Below, piece after piece: positions 24,213 to 33,967 of a DNA stretch of 64,000 nucleotides. The notes under the pieces are model-generated. The model saw nothing but the letters and a program-made list of their open reading frames with translations, was not told the DNA's origin and did no database searches. Position numbers and translations under genes: made by a program. Source of the stretch: Anabaena sphaerica FACHB-251 (GTDB taxonomy: Bacteria > Cyanobacteriota > Cyanobacteriia > Cyanobacteriales > Nostocaceae). How positions within the stretch are numbered: position 1 is the first letter of the stretch; the number at the start of each line of letters is the position of its first letter. The stretch spans positions 150,542 through 214,541 of the forward strand of contig NZ_JACJQU010000006.1 of assembly GCF_014696825.1 (NCBI RefSeq), read 5' to 3'.

Positions 24213-25802
24213 TTAAAGAATATTCAGCACCCTCCTTAATAAGGCTTGATCTTCGGGCTTGGGTTTAAGACGACCATTTTCTACATCACGAATCCAACTT
24301 TGACTTTTACCTGTCAGTTTTGCTAATTCCCTTTGGGAAATATTAATACTTTTGCGGGCTTGCAAAACCTGTTCAGCTAATAAATCATCTGGGCTTTTGA
24401 GAACTCTTTTATTCCTAACAGTACGCCGCTTTTTTTTCTCTGCTTCTGAACTTAACTGTTCCCATTCTGGTGGCAGTTCAAAAGATAAAATCCGCGCATT
24501 CATCAGCATATTCCATTTACCACGGGGTCCGCTATCTGTGAGCCGATGATCACCACCACCGTCATTAATCCAAAATTCTAAAGCTTCATCTGGATCTTCG
24601 GGAATATCAACTAATTTAGCCCACAAAGGTTGGATTTCTGTTGGGTAGGTAACTGGGTCAAAAATTGCCTTGACCCCATAATGATTGAGAACTTCCAAAT
24701 CATTTTCAAATGTTCGCAATAAACGTTTACGTTCATCTCGTAATCTGGAAGCTAGGTTAATTTTTTCCTCACCATAAGCAACACGCAGTAAGGTAGGAAC
24801 AGTGATGCGTTGTTCTCTACCCATTTTGGTTTTAAAAAGTAACCATAACATCAGTCTTACTGCGCCTTCATGTTGTTGCCAAAGGCTCATAACTGTAGTT
24901 AACAGCGTTTTCGGTAGACTACCATATTGATAGAAGCCAGTACGCTCTTTACAGCCTTGTTTATTTAAGAAATGCTGCGCCCAAATACCTGCTTTGACTT
25001 TAAATGTCAGTCCGATCAGATATTTACACCCTTCCTTATCTTCTTGAAAGTGGTGCTGAATATCTGTTAAATGCCACAAACGACTTTCTTTCACAGAAAA
25101 TCCGGGAACTTTACCCCGTTGCGGCCAGTCAATGGAAACAACAAGTGAGCAAGCTTGCTGAACGATGTTCTTGATTAAACACAGCTTGGCGATTTTGTTG
25201 AGGTCTTTGCGTTTTTCTAACCCCAAGTATTTTTCAATTTGGCGTTCATCAATCGCAAATTCTTGATCCCACGGTTGATCTAAGACTGTAGCATGGGCAG
25301 CAAAAATCAGATGAATACAAGCAGCACGAATATCCAGATTTTCAATTGCTTGTAAATTTTGTGCCAGGTTGCTAACTTGAAATGGGTCTTCGATGTGAAA
25401 AGAAATTGCACCCCGACCTTGATTAACTTGTCGGCTATAGTGTAAATTACCTTCTGCATCTGTTTCCCAGTTTAATGATTTACGTTGTGCTAGTAGGTTG
25501 CAAGCTTCCCAGATAACTATTGCCGAAGCAAATGGGTGATTCTTGCCATTAGAAAACAAATCAGGGCTGGTAGGTTCTCGCGCGTCAACTTTGCATCTGC
25601 CTTTTTTTGCTTGCCAAGGTATAGGAGAATTTGTTGGACAAGCAATTACACATTGCGGTTCTGGATAGTAACCCTCGCAATTGTTACAAAGACAAGGATC
25701 AATCCAATATTCGTTATTTTCGATTTTAATTGCACCCGTAGGACATTGGGGTCGGCAGTTGTCACATCCATCGCAATTTTTGTTAGGAATTGTATAAGGC
25801 AT
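24213..25802 (-). CDS. cnfR: CnfR/PatB: ferredoxin-HTH transcriptional activator of nif genes
   Basis: 529 aa from the ATG at 25802, which as I recall is the length of Anabaena PatB. Residues 1-60 are a two-cluster ferredoxin domain: Cys10-x2-Cys13-x2-Cys16-x3-Cys20-Pro, then Cys39-x2-Cys42-x8-Cys51-x3-Cys55-Pro. The long middle is specific to this family, and the last ~55 residues are an XRE-like helix-turn-helix (NISQRELAKLTGKSQSWIRD). In heterocystous cyanobacteria CnfR (PatB) activates nif transcription under low oxygen, the Fe-S domain presumably sensing O2. It lies near fdxB and a cox operon, as expected from Anabaena PCC 7120, where patB is close to cox2. Confidence 0.9.
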   Translation of the reverse strand: MPYTIPNKNCDGCDNCRPQCPTGAIKIENNEYWIDPCLCNNCEGYYPEPQCVIACPTNSPIPWQAKKGRCKVDAREPTSPDLFSNGKNHPFASAIVIWEACNLLAQRKSLNWETDAEGNLHYSRQVNQGRGAISFHIEDPFQVSNLAQNLQAIENLDIRAACIHLIFAAHATVLDQPWDQEFAIDERQIEKYLGLEKRKDLNKIAKLCLIKNIVQQACSLVVSIDWPQRGKVPGFSVKESRLWHLTDIQHHFQEDKEGCKYLIGLTFKVKAGIWAQHFLNKQGCKERTGFYQYGSLPKTLLTTVMSLWQQHEGAVRLMLWLLFKTKMGREQRITVPTLLRVAYGEEKINLASRLRDERKRLLRTFENDLEVLNHYGVKAIFDPVTYPTEIQPLWAKLVDIPEDPDEALEFWINDGGGDHRLTDSGPRGKWNMLMNARILSFELPPEWEQLSSEAEKKKRRTVRNKRVLKSPDDLLAEQVLQARKSINISQRELAKLTGKSQSWIRDVENGRLKPKPEDQALLRRVLNIL

Positions 25803-26442
25803 AAGGCTTCTTCCTACTCCAATTGCTGAGATGTTTGGCTCAAGTCTCCCCTCCATGTCTCCTCTTGATTCATAACTTGCTACCAAATTATCTCCATGAC
25901 AAGAAAGGTTCTTCTCGCCTCATTAATTACCCACATCCAAGGATGTATGTTGTATCAAATAGGAAGCTATTTAAGTCCTTGAAACTCAGGCTTCATTGCT
26001 TCTTCATTAACTATACATTTCATAAAGATTTCAATAAGATTGTTCATACTGAGCTTGGAAAGATTTCTTAATATTTGCCTCAAAATTTATCCTCATTAGC
26101 GTTTATTTTTGACATACAAATATTAGCCAATTGTTTTTGGTTAACATCTCACATTATTCTAAGTAGTTGAAATTTAACTTCTTAATGTTATTAACTGTTA
26201 ACTCAATATTATTTTTGCAATTAAAGGTACAGTATTTTCAGAAATGCTGTTGTTTAATGGTAATCAAATAATCTTAAAATATAACTTTTGTCTAACTATA
26301 GTAGTTCTAAATCATAAATCCTGCGGACACGCTACGCGAAGACATAAGCCGTGCGTTACCACTACGTGAACAACAATCAAATATGAGTCCTATATATTCA
26401 TACTGTTCAGTTAGAGAAATGGGAAATGCTTGCCCACTCAGG
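25803..26442. other. Upstream region of cnfR
   Basis: AT-rich 640 bp without a supported gene. A short dispersed repeat (GCGGACACGCTACGCGAA) lies at about 26322-26340. I found no clear GTA-N8-TAC NtcA site. Confidence 0.4.
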
Positions 26443-26847
26443 TTAAAAAACTGCCGTTTTATTCCGCAAAGCTTTCATGCTTTCAGCTTGCTTTAGTACA
26501 CGTTCGGTAATGCGATCGCACACTAAGTCACAAAGATCAAAAATCATCGGGTCAACAATCTCGTAAAAGGCACTTGTACCTTTGGTTTGACGAGATAAAA
26601 TTCCTGCCTGAGTTAACACTTTCAGATGTTTAGACAGATTTGCCTGCCCCAAACCAGTCACTTCCGCAATTTCCATCACATTCATCGAACCTGACTTCAG
26701 ACAAGTCAAAATCTGCAACCGACTCGCCTCTGATAGCACTTTGAAATAGTCAGCAACCGCCAAGAGAATGGCTGGATCAGTATCGGATGGCTTCGTTTTT
26801 GGCATAGCAATCTTTAGCGCCATAATTGTTTCATAACTAATTAGCAT
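26443..26847 (-). CDS. ArsR/SmtB family transcriptional regulator
   Basis: 134 aa. Winged-helix regulator: ADYFKVLSEASRLQILTCL, then SMNVMEIAEVTGLGQANLS, SKHLKVLTQAGILSR and the wing KGTSAFYEI. No ELCVC-type metal-binding motif in helix 3; the only cysteines are one in the first helix region and a pair near residues 107-111 (LCDLVC), so the ligand may be a thiol/redox signal rather than arsenite. It is divergent from the pentapeptide gene. Confidence 0.8.
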   Translation of the reverse strand: MLISYETIMALKIAMPKTKPSDTDPAILLAVADYFKVLSEASRLQILTCLKSGSMNVMEIAEVTGLGQANLSKHLKVLTQAGILSRQTKGTSAFYEIVDPMIFDLCDLVCDRITERVLKQAESMKALRNKTAVF

Positions 26848-26993
26848 TATAACGAACTGTTAATTAACTGCGGTGAACAAAGGTCAAACTGATCTGCTAA
26901 AATTACTGTAAAGTTATTTAGTTAATAAGTGGATAACTGTCTTAATACCCCTGATCTTGTTTTTAATACTCAATTACGAAATTGTCATAAATT

Positions 26994-27325
26994 ATGGATG
27001 TAAATAAAATTTTAAACCGCTATCAGGCGGGAGAACGCAGCTTTCAGCGCATCAATCTACAAGAAGCAGAGCTAACAAATGCTAACCTCACAGGTGCAGA
27101 TTTTAGTTACGCCGATTTACGTCAAACACGACTTGGTAAAAGTAACTTCAGCCAAGCCTGTCTAAGGGAAGCAGACCTAAGCGAAGCCATCCTTTAGACA
27201 TCTCCGGTAATTAAATGTGCGTGGTTTGAAACCCTTGTAGAGACGTTCCGCCGGAACGTCTCTACCATATTTCCGGAGAGGTCTTTTGGGGAACAGACTT
27301 GACGGGAGCTAGTTTACAAGGTGCC
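26994..27325 (+). pseudogene. Pentapeptide-repeat gene split by a MITE
   Basis: The first 67 codons (ILNRYQAGERSFQRINLQEA, then A(D/N)LxX repeats: ELTNANLTGADFSYADL, NFSQACLREADLSEAIL) are followed by an 89-bp insertion at 27196. When the insertion and one TTT duplicate are removed the frame continues as [13 protein letters not shown], then breaks into the acsF fragment. The stop at 27195-27197 is created by the insertion. Confidence 0.8.
27196..27284. mobile_element. 89-bp MITE (AGACATCTCCGG ends), copy 1
   Basis: Ends AGACATCTCCGG and CCGGAGAGGTCT, flanked by TTT on each side (27193-27195, 27285-27287). The core hairpin GTAGAGACGTTCCG/CGGAACGTCTCTAC is perfect. A nearly identical copy is at 58657-58746. 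Confidence 0.85.
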
Positions 27326-27761
<436 letters not shown>

Positions 27762-27765
27762 TTCT

Positions 27766-27810
27766 GATCCCCCCTAACTTCCTTGAAAAGGAGGGAATTT
27801 AGGGGGATAT
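27766..27810. repeat. CCCCCTAA/TTAGGGGG hairpin
   Basis: GATCCCCCCTAACTTCCTT pairs imperfectly with AGGAGGGAATTTAGGGGGAT. A common Nostocales palindrome just after the desaturase remnant. Confidence 0.7.
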
Positions 27811-28146
27811 ATAAGTATTTTATAGCAGGAGTCAGGAGTAAAACCCTGTTGTAGTAGGAGTTTCATTATCAATTGATGTCCTAACTACCCTGTACATGGC
27901 TATATATCACAGAAAGAAGTTTTTAGACATCCTTTTAAAGAAGAAAAAGGAAAATCATTCTTGTTAAGAACTAATATCATGTAATATGAATAAAAAATAG
28001 TAATTATTATCAATAATGAAGAAATCATCAAGTCATCAAAATTTGATAAAAAAGTTAATTTTTATTATCAAAACTAAAAAATAGTAGGCTACTATTAAGA
28101 GTAAATCACCAACTAATTTGTAAGCAAAATTGCTGAGGATAGATTC
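27811..28146. promoter_or_regulatory. Upstream region of fdxB with a palindrome
   Basis: AT-rich. ATAGTAG-G-CTACTAT (28081-28095) is a 7+7 bp inverted repeat centred about 58 bp before the fdxB start, a candidate regulator site. No tested CnfR or NtcA consensus is claimed. Confidence 0.35.
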
Positions 28147-28440
28147 ATGGCAACATTAACAGGAGTAAGATTTGGCGGTGGGACTTGGACACCTAAATTT
28201 GCTACAGAAATTGACAAAGATAAATGTATCGGTTGTGGCAGATGTATTAAAGTATGTGGTCACAAGGTTTTAGGTTTGATGGCATTGAATGAAGAAGGTG
28301 AATTTGTCGAAGACGAAGATGATGAAGAAATTGAACGCAAAGTCATGACAGTTGCTCATCCAGAAAACTGTATTGGTTGTGAAGCTTGTTCTCGGATTTG
28401 TCCCAAGAATTGTTATTCTCATGCAACATTAGACAAATAA
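28147..28440 (+). CDS. fdxB: Ferredoxin III, nif-specific (2[4Fe-4S])
   Basis: 97 aa. Two clusters: Cys27-x2-Cys30-x2-Cys33-x3-Cys37 (the usual Pro after the fourth Cys is Gly) and Cys75-x2-Cys78-x2-Cys81-x3-Cys85-Pro, separated by an acidic insertion ([13 protein letters not shown]). The opening [14 protein letters not shown] is typical of nif-cluster ferredoxin III. It likely donates electrons during nitrogenase assembly or function. Placed between CnfR and the cox operon; CnfR control is inferred. Confidence 0.9.
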   Translation: MATLTGVRFGGGTWTPKFATEIDKDKCIGCGRCIKVCGHKVLGLMALNEEGEFVEDEDDEEIERKVMTVAHPENCIGCEACSRICPKNCYSHATLDK

Positions 28441-28959
28441 GACTTTTGGGAATTAACTAAAGTCAGTAAATGAGAAGGAGACATTGTTTAAATCCGTAGT
28501 TCAGCCTAGCCAGGTAATTAGAGGGGAATACTCAATCCTTACTTAAATTAGTTAAAAAGTTCATCATAAACAAAAACATAAATTAGAAATTGTTATTACT
28601 TAACAAAATTGAAAAACAAGATTCCCGATTTCTCATAGAGGTTGGGAATTTGAGGCTTTCAATTTTCCCCGAACAAAATTATAATTTGTAATATTTTGGG
28701 GGAGAGATATGAAAAAATATGGAAGTTTCGACATTTTTGATTAGGTACAAGTTAGAACGGTAATAAGTGAAAATCAAAAACCTAAGAATTCAGGAGTCAG
28801 GAGGAAGAGGTGACAGGTAACAGGTGACAGGTAACAGTAAGAAGAGAATAGGAATTCAGGAGCAAGAATTAATTTTTTTTCCTCTATTCCCCACACCCGA
28901 CACCCGACACCCGACACCCGACACCCTGTTCCAGTAAGAACTAAAAAAGAGCAGGTAGT
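28441..28959. other. Intergenic region before the cox operon
   Basis: Contains heptamer repeats: GACAGGTAACAGGT units at about 28808-28838 and CACCCGA units at about 28892-28925. The cox operon promoter must lie here or just upstream; no consensus is claimed. Confidence 0.5.
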
Positions 28960-29931
28960 ATGCAAAAAGTTCCTGTGTCGTTATGGACGCTGTTAGCTGG
29001 GATGATAATTTCCCCTATCAGCATTTGGATTGGTCAAAATCACCATTTACTGCCTGTACAAGCATCACAACAAGCGCCTTTGGTAGACGGATTTTTTAAT
29101 ATCATGTTTACCATTGCGATCGCTCTTTTTCTGGTAGTTGAAGGGACGATTCTAATTTTCTTGTTTATCTATCGTCGCCGTCCAGGAGACAATAGTGATG
29201 GTACACCCGTAGAAGGTAATTTAGCCTTAGAAATCTTTTGGACAGCAGTACCAACTGTCATTGTTATTGTTCTAGGTATCTACAGTGTAGATGTTTATAA
29301 CCAAATGGGAGGTTTAGAACCGGGTAGTCATCCTCATGGCCATGTGGCGATGGCTGCTAGTATGAATGATGGTTCTCAATCTTTAGCTGCTCCTAATATT
29401 GGTATTGGTGGAAGTCCTCAAACTCAAGGTAAACCAGCAGATTTGGTAGTTGATGTTAAAGGGATTCAGTTTGCTTGGTTGTTTAACTATCCCGAAACTG
29501 GTATTGCTGCTGGTGAATTACACGTTCCCGTTGGTGCTGATGTGCAGTTAAACTTATCAGCAGATGATGTAATTCATTCCTTCTGGGTTCCTCAATTTCG
29601 ACTCAAACAAGATGCTATTCCTGGTGTACCCACAGAACTCAGATTTGTCGCTACAAAACCTGGTACATATCCTGTAGTTTGTGCAGAATTGTGTGGGGGT
29701 TATCACGGTTCAATGCGGACACAGGTAATTGTTCACAGCCAAGAAGATTTTGATAGCTGGTTAACAGAAAATCAGTTAGCTCAAAAGCAAGGACAGCCTC
29801 AAATTGTAGCAGTAAATCCTGCTAATTTATCAACTTCTGATTTTCTTGCGCCCTACATCAATGATATGAGAGTGAGTACAGAAACTGTTGAGTCATTAGT
29901 CGTAAGGGCGAAGCATTCGGGCGATCAATGA
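28960..29931 (+). CDS. coxB: Cytochrome c oxidase subunit II (heterocyst Cox2 type)
   Basis: 323 aa. N-terminal hydrophobic segment, then two transmembrane helices (about residues 44-72 and 90-112). A cupredoxin domain carries all CuA ligands: His206, Cys241, Glu243, Cys245, His249 and Met252. It receives electrons from cytochrome c or plastocyanin. The last nine codons (VRAKHSGDQ) fall inside a palindromic repeat, so the native tail seems replaced. Assignment to the heterocyst-specific cox2 set is by neighbourhood with cnfR/patB and fdxB. Confidence 0.9.
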   Translation: MQKVPVSLWTLLAGMIISPISIWIGQNHHLLPVQASQQAPLVDGFFNIMFTIAIALFLVVEGTILIFLFIYRRRPGDNSDGTPVEGNLALEIFWTAVPTVIVIVLGIYSVDVYNQMGGLEPGSHPHGHVAMAASMNDGSQSLAAPNIGIGGSPQTQGKPADLVVDVKGIQFAWLFNYPETGIAAGELHVPVGADVQLNLSADDVIHSFWVPQFRLKQDAIPGVPTELRFVATKPGTYPVVCAELCGGYHGSMRTQVIVHSQEDFDSWLTENQLAQKQGQPQIVAVNPANLSTSDFLAPYINDMRVSTETVESLVVRAKHSGDQ

Positions 29932-29973
29932 TCAGTTTTTTCCAAAGGCTATTTTCCGAATGCTTCGCCCGTA
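29902..29973. repeat. Palindromic repeat overlapping the coxB 3' end
   Basis: GGGCGAAGCATTCGG (29906-29920) and CCGAATGCTTCGCCC (29956-29970) form a perfect 15-bp stem, extended by GTA/TAC. It provides the coxB stop codon and could form an mRNA hairpin between coxB and coxA. Confidence 0.85.
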
Positions 29974-30021
29974 CATTAGTCATTAGTTTTTGACTACTGA
30001 TAACTCATAACTGATAAAAAC

Positions 30022-31704
30022 ATGACACAAATAGAATTTCCACCAAATATGCCACCAGAAGATAATGAACAAGAAACTATGGTGGTTTCTCACAATAAAC
30101 ATCCCCAAGCATGGAAATTGAAGGATTACTTCACCTTTAATATTGATCACAAAGTAATTGGGATTCAATATTTGGTGACGGCCTTTGTATTTTATTTGAT
30201 TGGTGGGTTGATGGCGATCGCACTTCGCACCGAATTAGCCACACCAGATTCCGATTTTCTTGATCCAAATCTGTATAACGCCTTCATGACAAATCACGGA
30301 ACAATCATGATTTTCCTCTGGATTGTTCCCAGTGCAATTGGCGGATTTGGTAACTATCTAGTTCCCTTAATGATGGGTGCTAGAGATATGGCGTTTCCTA
30401 AATTAAATGCGATCGCCTTTTGGTTAAATCCACCCGCAGGTTTACTATTATTAGGTAGTTTCATTTTTGGTGGTTCTCAATCAGGTTGGACAGCTTACCC
30501 ACCTTTAAGTTTAATTACCGCCAACAACGCTCAAACAATGTGGATTTTAGCCATTGTTTTAGTGGGAACTTCCTCAATTTTAGGTTCACTCAACTTTGTC
30601 ATCACTATTTTGATGATGAAAGTTCCTAGCATGAAATGGGATCAAGTTCCCTTATTTTGCTGGGCAATTTTAGCAACTTCCATCCTCGCACTTTTATCTA
30701 CACCAGTATTAGCAGCAGGTTTAATTCTGCTGTTATTTGACATCAACTTTGGCACTTCTTTCTTCAAACCAGATGCAGGTGGTAACGTCGTTATTTACCA
30801 ACATTTATTCTGGTTTTATTCCCATCCGGCAGTTTATTTAATGATTCTGCCGATTTTCGGGATTATGTCAGAAGTAATTCCCACCCATGCACGAAAACCG
30901 ATTTTTGGATATAAAGCGATCGCTTATTCCAGTGTCGCTATTTGCGTCGTCGGTTTATTCGTTTGGGTACACCATATGTTTACCAGTGGAACACCCGGAT
31001 GGATGCGGATGTTCTTCACTATTTCCACACTTATAGTTGCAGTTCCCACAGGTGTCAAAATCTTCGGTTGGGTAGCAACACTTTGGGGTGGAAAAATCCG
31101 GTTTACCACCGCCATGTTATTCGCCATTGGTTTATTATCAATGTTCGTCATGGGTGGTTTAAGCGGCGTAACCATGGGAACAGCACCCTTTGATGTTCAC
31201 GTCCACGATACATATTATGTAGTCGCACATTTCCACTACGTTTTATTTGGTGGTTCTGTATTTGGTATTTACGCAGGTATCTATCATTGGTTCCCCAAAA
31301 TGACAGGTAGAATGATGAATGAAACCTGGGGAAGAGTTCATTTTGTTCTGACCTTAATTGGTACTAACTTAACATTTTTACCCATGCACGAACTCGGTTT
31401 ACAAGGAATGCCTCGCCGAGTTGCCATGTATGACCCCCAATTTGTGAGCTTAAACCAGCTTTGCACCATTGGCGCATTCATTTTGGGTATTTCTGTAATT
31501 CCCTTCGCTTACAACGCCATTAACAGTTGGAGAAACGGTGAATTTGCAGGTGATAATCCTTGGGAAAGTTTAACTTTAGAATGGACAACCAGTTCACCTC
31601 CAATTATTGAAAACTGGGAAGTTTTACCTGTCGTCACTCATGGACCCTATGACTATGGCCATAACCATGATGAATCTTCATCGGTGACAGAAGTTGTAAG
31701 TTAA
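30022..31704 (+). CDS. coxA: Cytochrome c oxidase subunit I
   Basis: 560-aa, 12-helix heme-copper oxidase core. Heme and CuB ligands are visible in order: NHGTIMIF, WFYSHPAVYLMI (the His-Tyr crosslink pair; proton-channel Glu is replaced by the WFYSHP form), VWVHHMFTSG and VAHFHYVL. It reduces O2 to water while pumping protons; in heterocysts this lowers O2 for nitrogenase. 90 bp after coxB, same operon. Confidence 0.93.
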   Translation: MTQIEFPPNMPPEDNEQETMVVSHNKHPQAWKLKDYFTFNIDHKVIGIQYLVTAFVFYLIGGLMAIALRTELATPDSDFLDPNLYNAFMTNHGTIMIFLWIVPSAIGGFGNYLVPLMMGARDMAFPKLNAIAFWLNPPAGLLLLGSFIFGGSQSGWTAYPPLSLITANNAQTMWILAIVLVGTSSILGSLNFVITILMMKVPSMKWDQVPLFCWAILATSILALLSTPVLAAGLILLLFDINFGTSFFKPDAGGNVVIYQHLFWFYSHPAVYLMILPIFGIMSEVIPTHARKPIFGYKAIAYSSVAICVVGLFVWVHHMFTSGTPGWMRMFFTISTLIVAVPTGVKIFGWVATLWGGKIRFTTAMLFAIGLLSMFVMGGLSGVTMGTAPFDVHVHDTYYVVAHFHYVLFGGSVFGIYAGIYHWFPKMTGRMMNETWGRVHFVLTLIGTNLTFLPMHELGLQGMPRRVAMYDPQFVSLNQLCTIGAFILGISVIPFAYNAINSWRNGEFAGDNPWESLTLEWTTSSPPIIENWEVLPVVTHGPYDYGHNHDESSSVTEVVS

Positions 31705-31808
31705 ATGTAGGTTGGGTTGACGTAAGGAAACCCAACATTTGGGAATGTAAGGAAACCCCATATTTTGGGGGTTTGTTGGGTTGCGCTGTCGCTTAACCCA
31801 ACCTACAT
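31705..31808. repeat. 104-bp palindrome between coxA and coxC
   Basis: ATGTAGGTTGGGTT (31705-31718) and AACCCAACCTACAT (31795-31808) are perfect inverted repeats, with further TGTTGGGTT/AACCCAACA pairing inside. The same core lies within the MITE at 8953-9074. It could make a large hairpin inside the cox mRNA. Confidence 0.85.
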
Positions 31809-31835
31809 CTATTCATCATTCAGTAGGTAAATGAA

Positions 31836-32432
31836 ATGACTGCAATTACAACAAGTGAACATCACGAAGGTGGACACGAAGCACATCCAGATTTAAGAGT
31901 TTGGGGACTGTTGACTTTTCTGGTTTCTGAATCTTTGATGTTTGGCGGATTTTTTGCTACCTATTTATTTTTTAAAGGTACTACCGCAGTTTGGCCACCA
32001 GAAGGAACAGAAGTAGAATTATTTATTCCCACAATTAACACTATCATCCTCGTTTCTAGTAGTTTTGTCATTCACTTTGGTGATATGGCAATTAAAAGAA
32101 ATAGTGTTGGTTGGATGCGGTTTTGGTATTTTATCACCGCAGTTATGGGTGCTGTATTCCTAGCCGGTCAGGTTTATGAATACCAGAATTTAGGCTATGG
32201 TTTAACTACCAACCTCTTCGCTAATTGCTTTTATATCATGACAGGTTTCCACGGGTTACACGTCTTTATTGGACTGTTGTTAATCTTGGGAGTATTATGG
32301 CGTTCTTTGCGTCGTGGCCATTATTCTGCTGTTAAACATACAGGCATAGAAATGGCAGAAATTTACTGGCACTTTGTTGATATTATTTGGATTGTTCTCT
32401 TCACTTTGGTTTACATCCTCAACGCATTTTAA
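31836..32432 (+). CDS. coxC: Cytochrome c oxidase subunit III
   Basis: 198 aa, five predicted transmembrane helices, the short form lacking two N-terminal helices. Typical motifs: FLVSESLMFGGFF, TGFHGLHVFIGL and YWHFVDIIWIVLF. Last gene of coxB-coxA-coxC. Confidence 0.9.
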   Translation: MTAITTSEHHEGGHEAHPDLRVWGLLTFLVSESLMFGGFFATYLFFKGTTAVWPPEGTEVELFIPTINTIILVSSSFVIHFGDMAIKRNSVGWMRFWYFITAVMGAVFLAGQVYEYQNLGYGLTTNLFANCFYIMTGFHGLHVFIGLLLILGVLWRSLRRGHYSAVKHTGIEMAEIYWHFVDIIWIVLFTLVYILNAF

Positions 32433-32452
32433 TTTGGTAATTGGTAATGTTC

Positions 32453-32518
32453 AGATCCCCGACTTCTCAGATTAATCATGTCAATAAATGATAAATTCTT
32501 AAAAGCAGTCGGGGATCT
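32453..32518. repeat. Hairpin element, AGATCCCCGACTTCT family (copy 2)
   Basis: Stem with one mismatch (AGCAGTCGGGGATCT on the right). Directly downstream of coxC; may act as transcript end. An AATCCTGTAAATTC repeat follows at about 32531-32570. Confidence 0.85.
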
Positions 32519-32656
32519 TTGCTGGACAACTAAAATCCTGTAAATTCTTAAATCCTGGATATCCTGTATCCCTTACGGGAGGCGTAAGCCATTTCTAACA
32601 ATTAGCCGCAATTCTGCTATAATTATGATCACTTCAATGTAATCGGTGACAGCATA

Positions 32657-33226
32657 ATGATTACCACTGTTGAGCGTCGTTATAGTTTAGATGAATATCG
32701 CGCCATTGAAGAAAAAGCTGAAGGGCGCAATGAATATCATGATGGAGAAATTGTACCAATGCCAGGAGGATCACTCAACCACAGCCGTATCGGTGGTAAC
32801 ATTTTTTCATTTCTAAAATTTCTTCTCCGTGATAGTCAGTTTGAGCCAATTAATAGCGATTTACGTTTATGGATACCTGAATATAGAAGGGGTTTATATC
32901 CAGATGTGATGGTTTTTGCAAGTGAACCACAATTAAATGAAAATCGCAATGATGAAGTTTTAAATCCTACCTTAATTATAGAAGTATTATCTTCTTCTAC
33001 CGCAGATTATGACCATAAAGACAAGTTTAGAATGTATCGTTCAATTAGCAGTTTTTGTGAATATTTATTAGTTGAACAAGATGAAATTTTTATAGAAAAA
33101 TATAGTAAACAATGTCAAGGTTGGTTATTAAGTGATTTTAATAATTTAGAAAAATCTATTACTTTAGAGTCAATTGGGGTTGAATTACCAATAGCAGAAA
33201 TTTATCGTGGTGTTGTTTTTGGATAA
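32657..33226 (+). CDS. Uma2 family (DUF820) putative endonuclease
   Basis: 189 aa. RYSLDEYRAIEEKAEGRNE, the GEIVPMPGGSLNHSRI strand, LYPDVMVFA, PTLIIEVLSSST and FRMYRSISSFCEYLL are characteristic. The PDV...EV acidic pair matches the PD-(D/E)XK core. Unrelated in role to the cox genes. Confidence 0.85.
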   Translation: MITTVERRYSLDEYRAIEEKAEGRNEYHDGEIVPMPGGSLNHSRIGGNIFSFLKFLLRDSQFEPINSDLRLWIPEYRRGLYPDVMVFASEPQLNENRNDEVLNPTLIIEVLSSSTADYDHKDKFRMYRSISSFCEYLLVEQDEIFIEKYSKQCQGWLLSDFNNLEKSITLESIGVELPIAEIYRGVVFG

Positions 33227-33235
33227 GCAATATTC

Positions 33236-33301
33236 AGATCCCCGACTTCTTAGAACAATCATCTTATTTAATGATAAATTTCTCAAAGAAGTCCGGGATC
33301 T
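33236..33301. repeat. Hairpin element, AGATCCCCGACTTCT family (copy 3)
   Basis: Inverted repeat with one mismatch (AGAAGTCCGGGATCT), 10 bp after the Uma2 stop. Confidence 0.85.
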
Positions 33302-33449
33302 TGGAGTTAAGCATATTAGAGAAAGGACTTGACAAAAATCGTAGTTTCAACTATGTTTATGTTATATTTGGGAAAGAGTGCGCCCATATATAACAAGTTT
33401 TTATATTGTAGATATCTGGTAGAGAAGTTTCAGCTAAAACTTTCAGCTT

Positions 33450-33905
33450 ATGAAAACCAAATTACCAACCTTATCAGAATCTCTCTACAACCAAGATTTT
33501 CATCTTTGGGTAGAATCAACCATCAAAATATTAGAACAAAAAAGATTTGATCAATTAGATATCGAAAATTTAATTTCTGAAATAGAAAGCATGGGGAATA
33601 ATGATAAAAAATCAGTTAAAAGTAACTTGAGAATTTTATTAATGCACTTACTAAAATGGCAGTATCAACCAGAAAAAAGAACAAATAGCTGGCGTACAAC
33701 AATTAAAGAACATCGTAACCGATTAGAGGATGATTTTGCAGATAGTCCTAGTTTAAAGAACTACTATTTAGAAATATTCAATGAATGTTATCAAAAAGCG
33801 AGAGATTTAGCTTCTTCAGAAACAGGTTTATCTATATCTGTGTTTCCTGTGGAATGTCCTTTTAATACTGATTTGGTTCTCAAATCTGATTTTTTCCCAG
33901 AATAA
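33450..33905 (+). CDS. DUF29 family protein
   Basis: 151 aa. SLYNQDFHLWVESTIKIL, NLISEIESMGNNDKK, LLMHLLKWQYQPEKR, SPSLKNYYLEIF and VECPFN mark the family. Paralogue of the gene at 22790. No partner gene evident. Confidence 0.85.
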   Translation: MKTKLPTLSESLYNQDFHLWVESTIKILEQKRFDQLDIENLISEIESMGNNDKKSVKSNLRILLMHLLKWQYQPEKRTNSWRTTIKEHRNRLEDDFADSPSLKNYYLEIFNECYQKARDLASSETGLSISVFPVECPFNTDLVLKSDFFPE

Positions 33906-33967
33906 GATAGCAGTTTTTTACCAATGTGCAACAATTTAGCACCTTTGTTTTATCCACCCACCTAACT

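Noticed and set aside
25887-26440. NtcA box (GTA-N8-TAC) before cnfR
   Set aside because: Only partial matches were found; no site is good enough to report.
28774-28965. Minus-strand frame with repeated Gly-Val-Arg-type units
   Set aside because: Product of the CACCCGA heptamer repeat just before coxB.
30924-31193. Frames opposite and within coxA
   Set aside because: Shadows of the strongly supported coxA frame.
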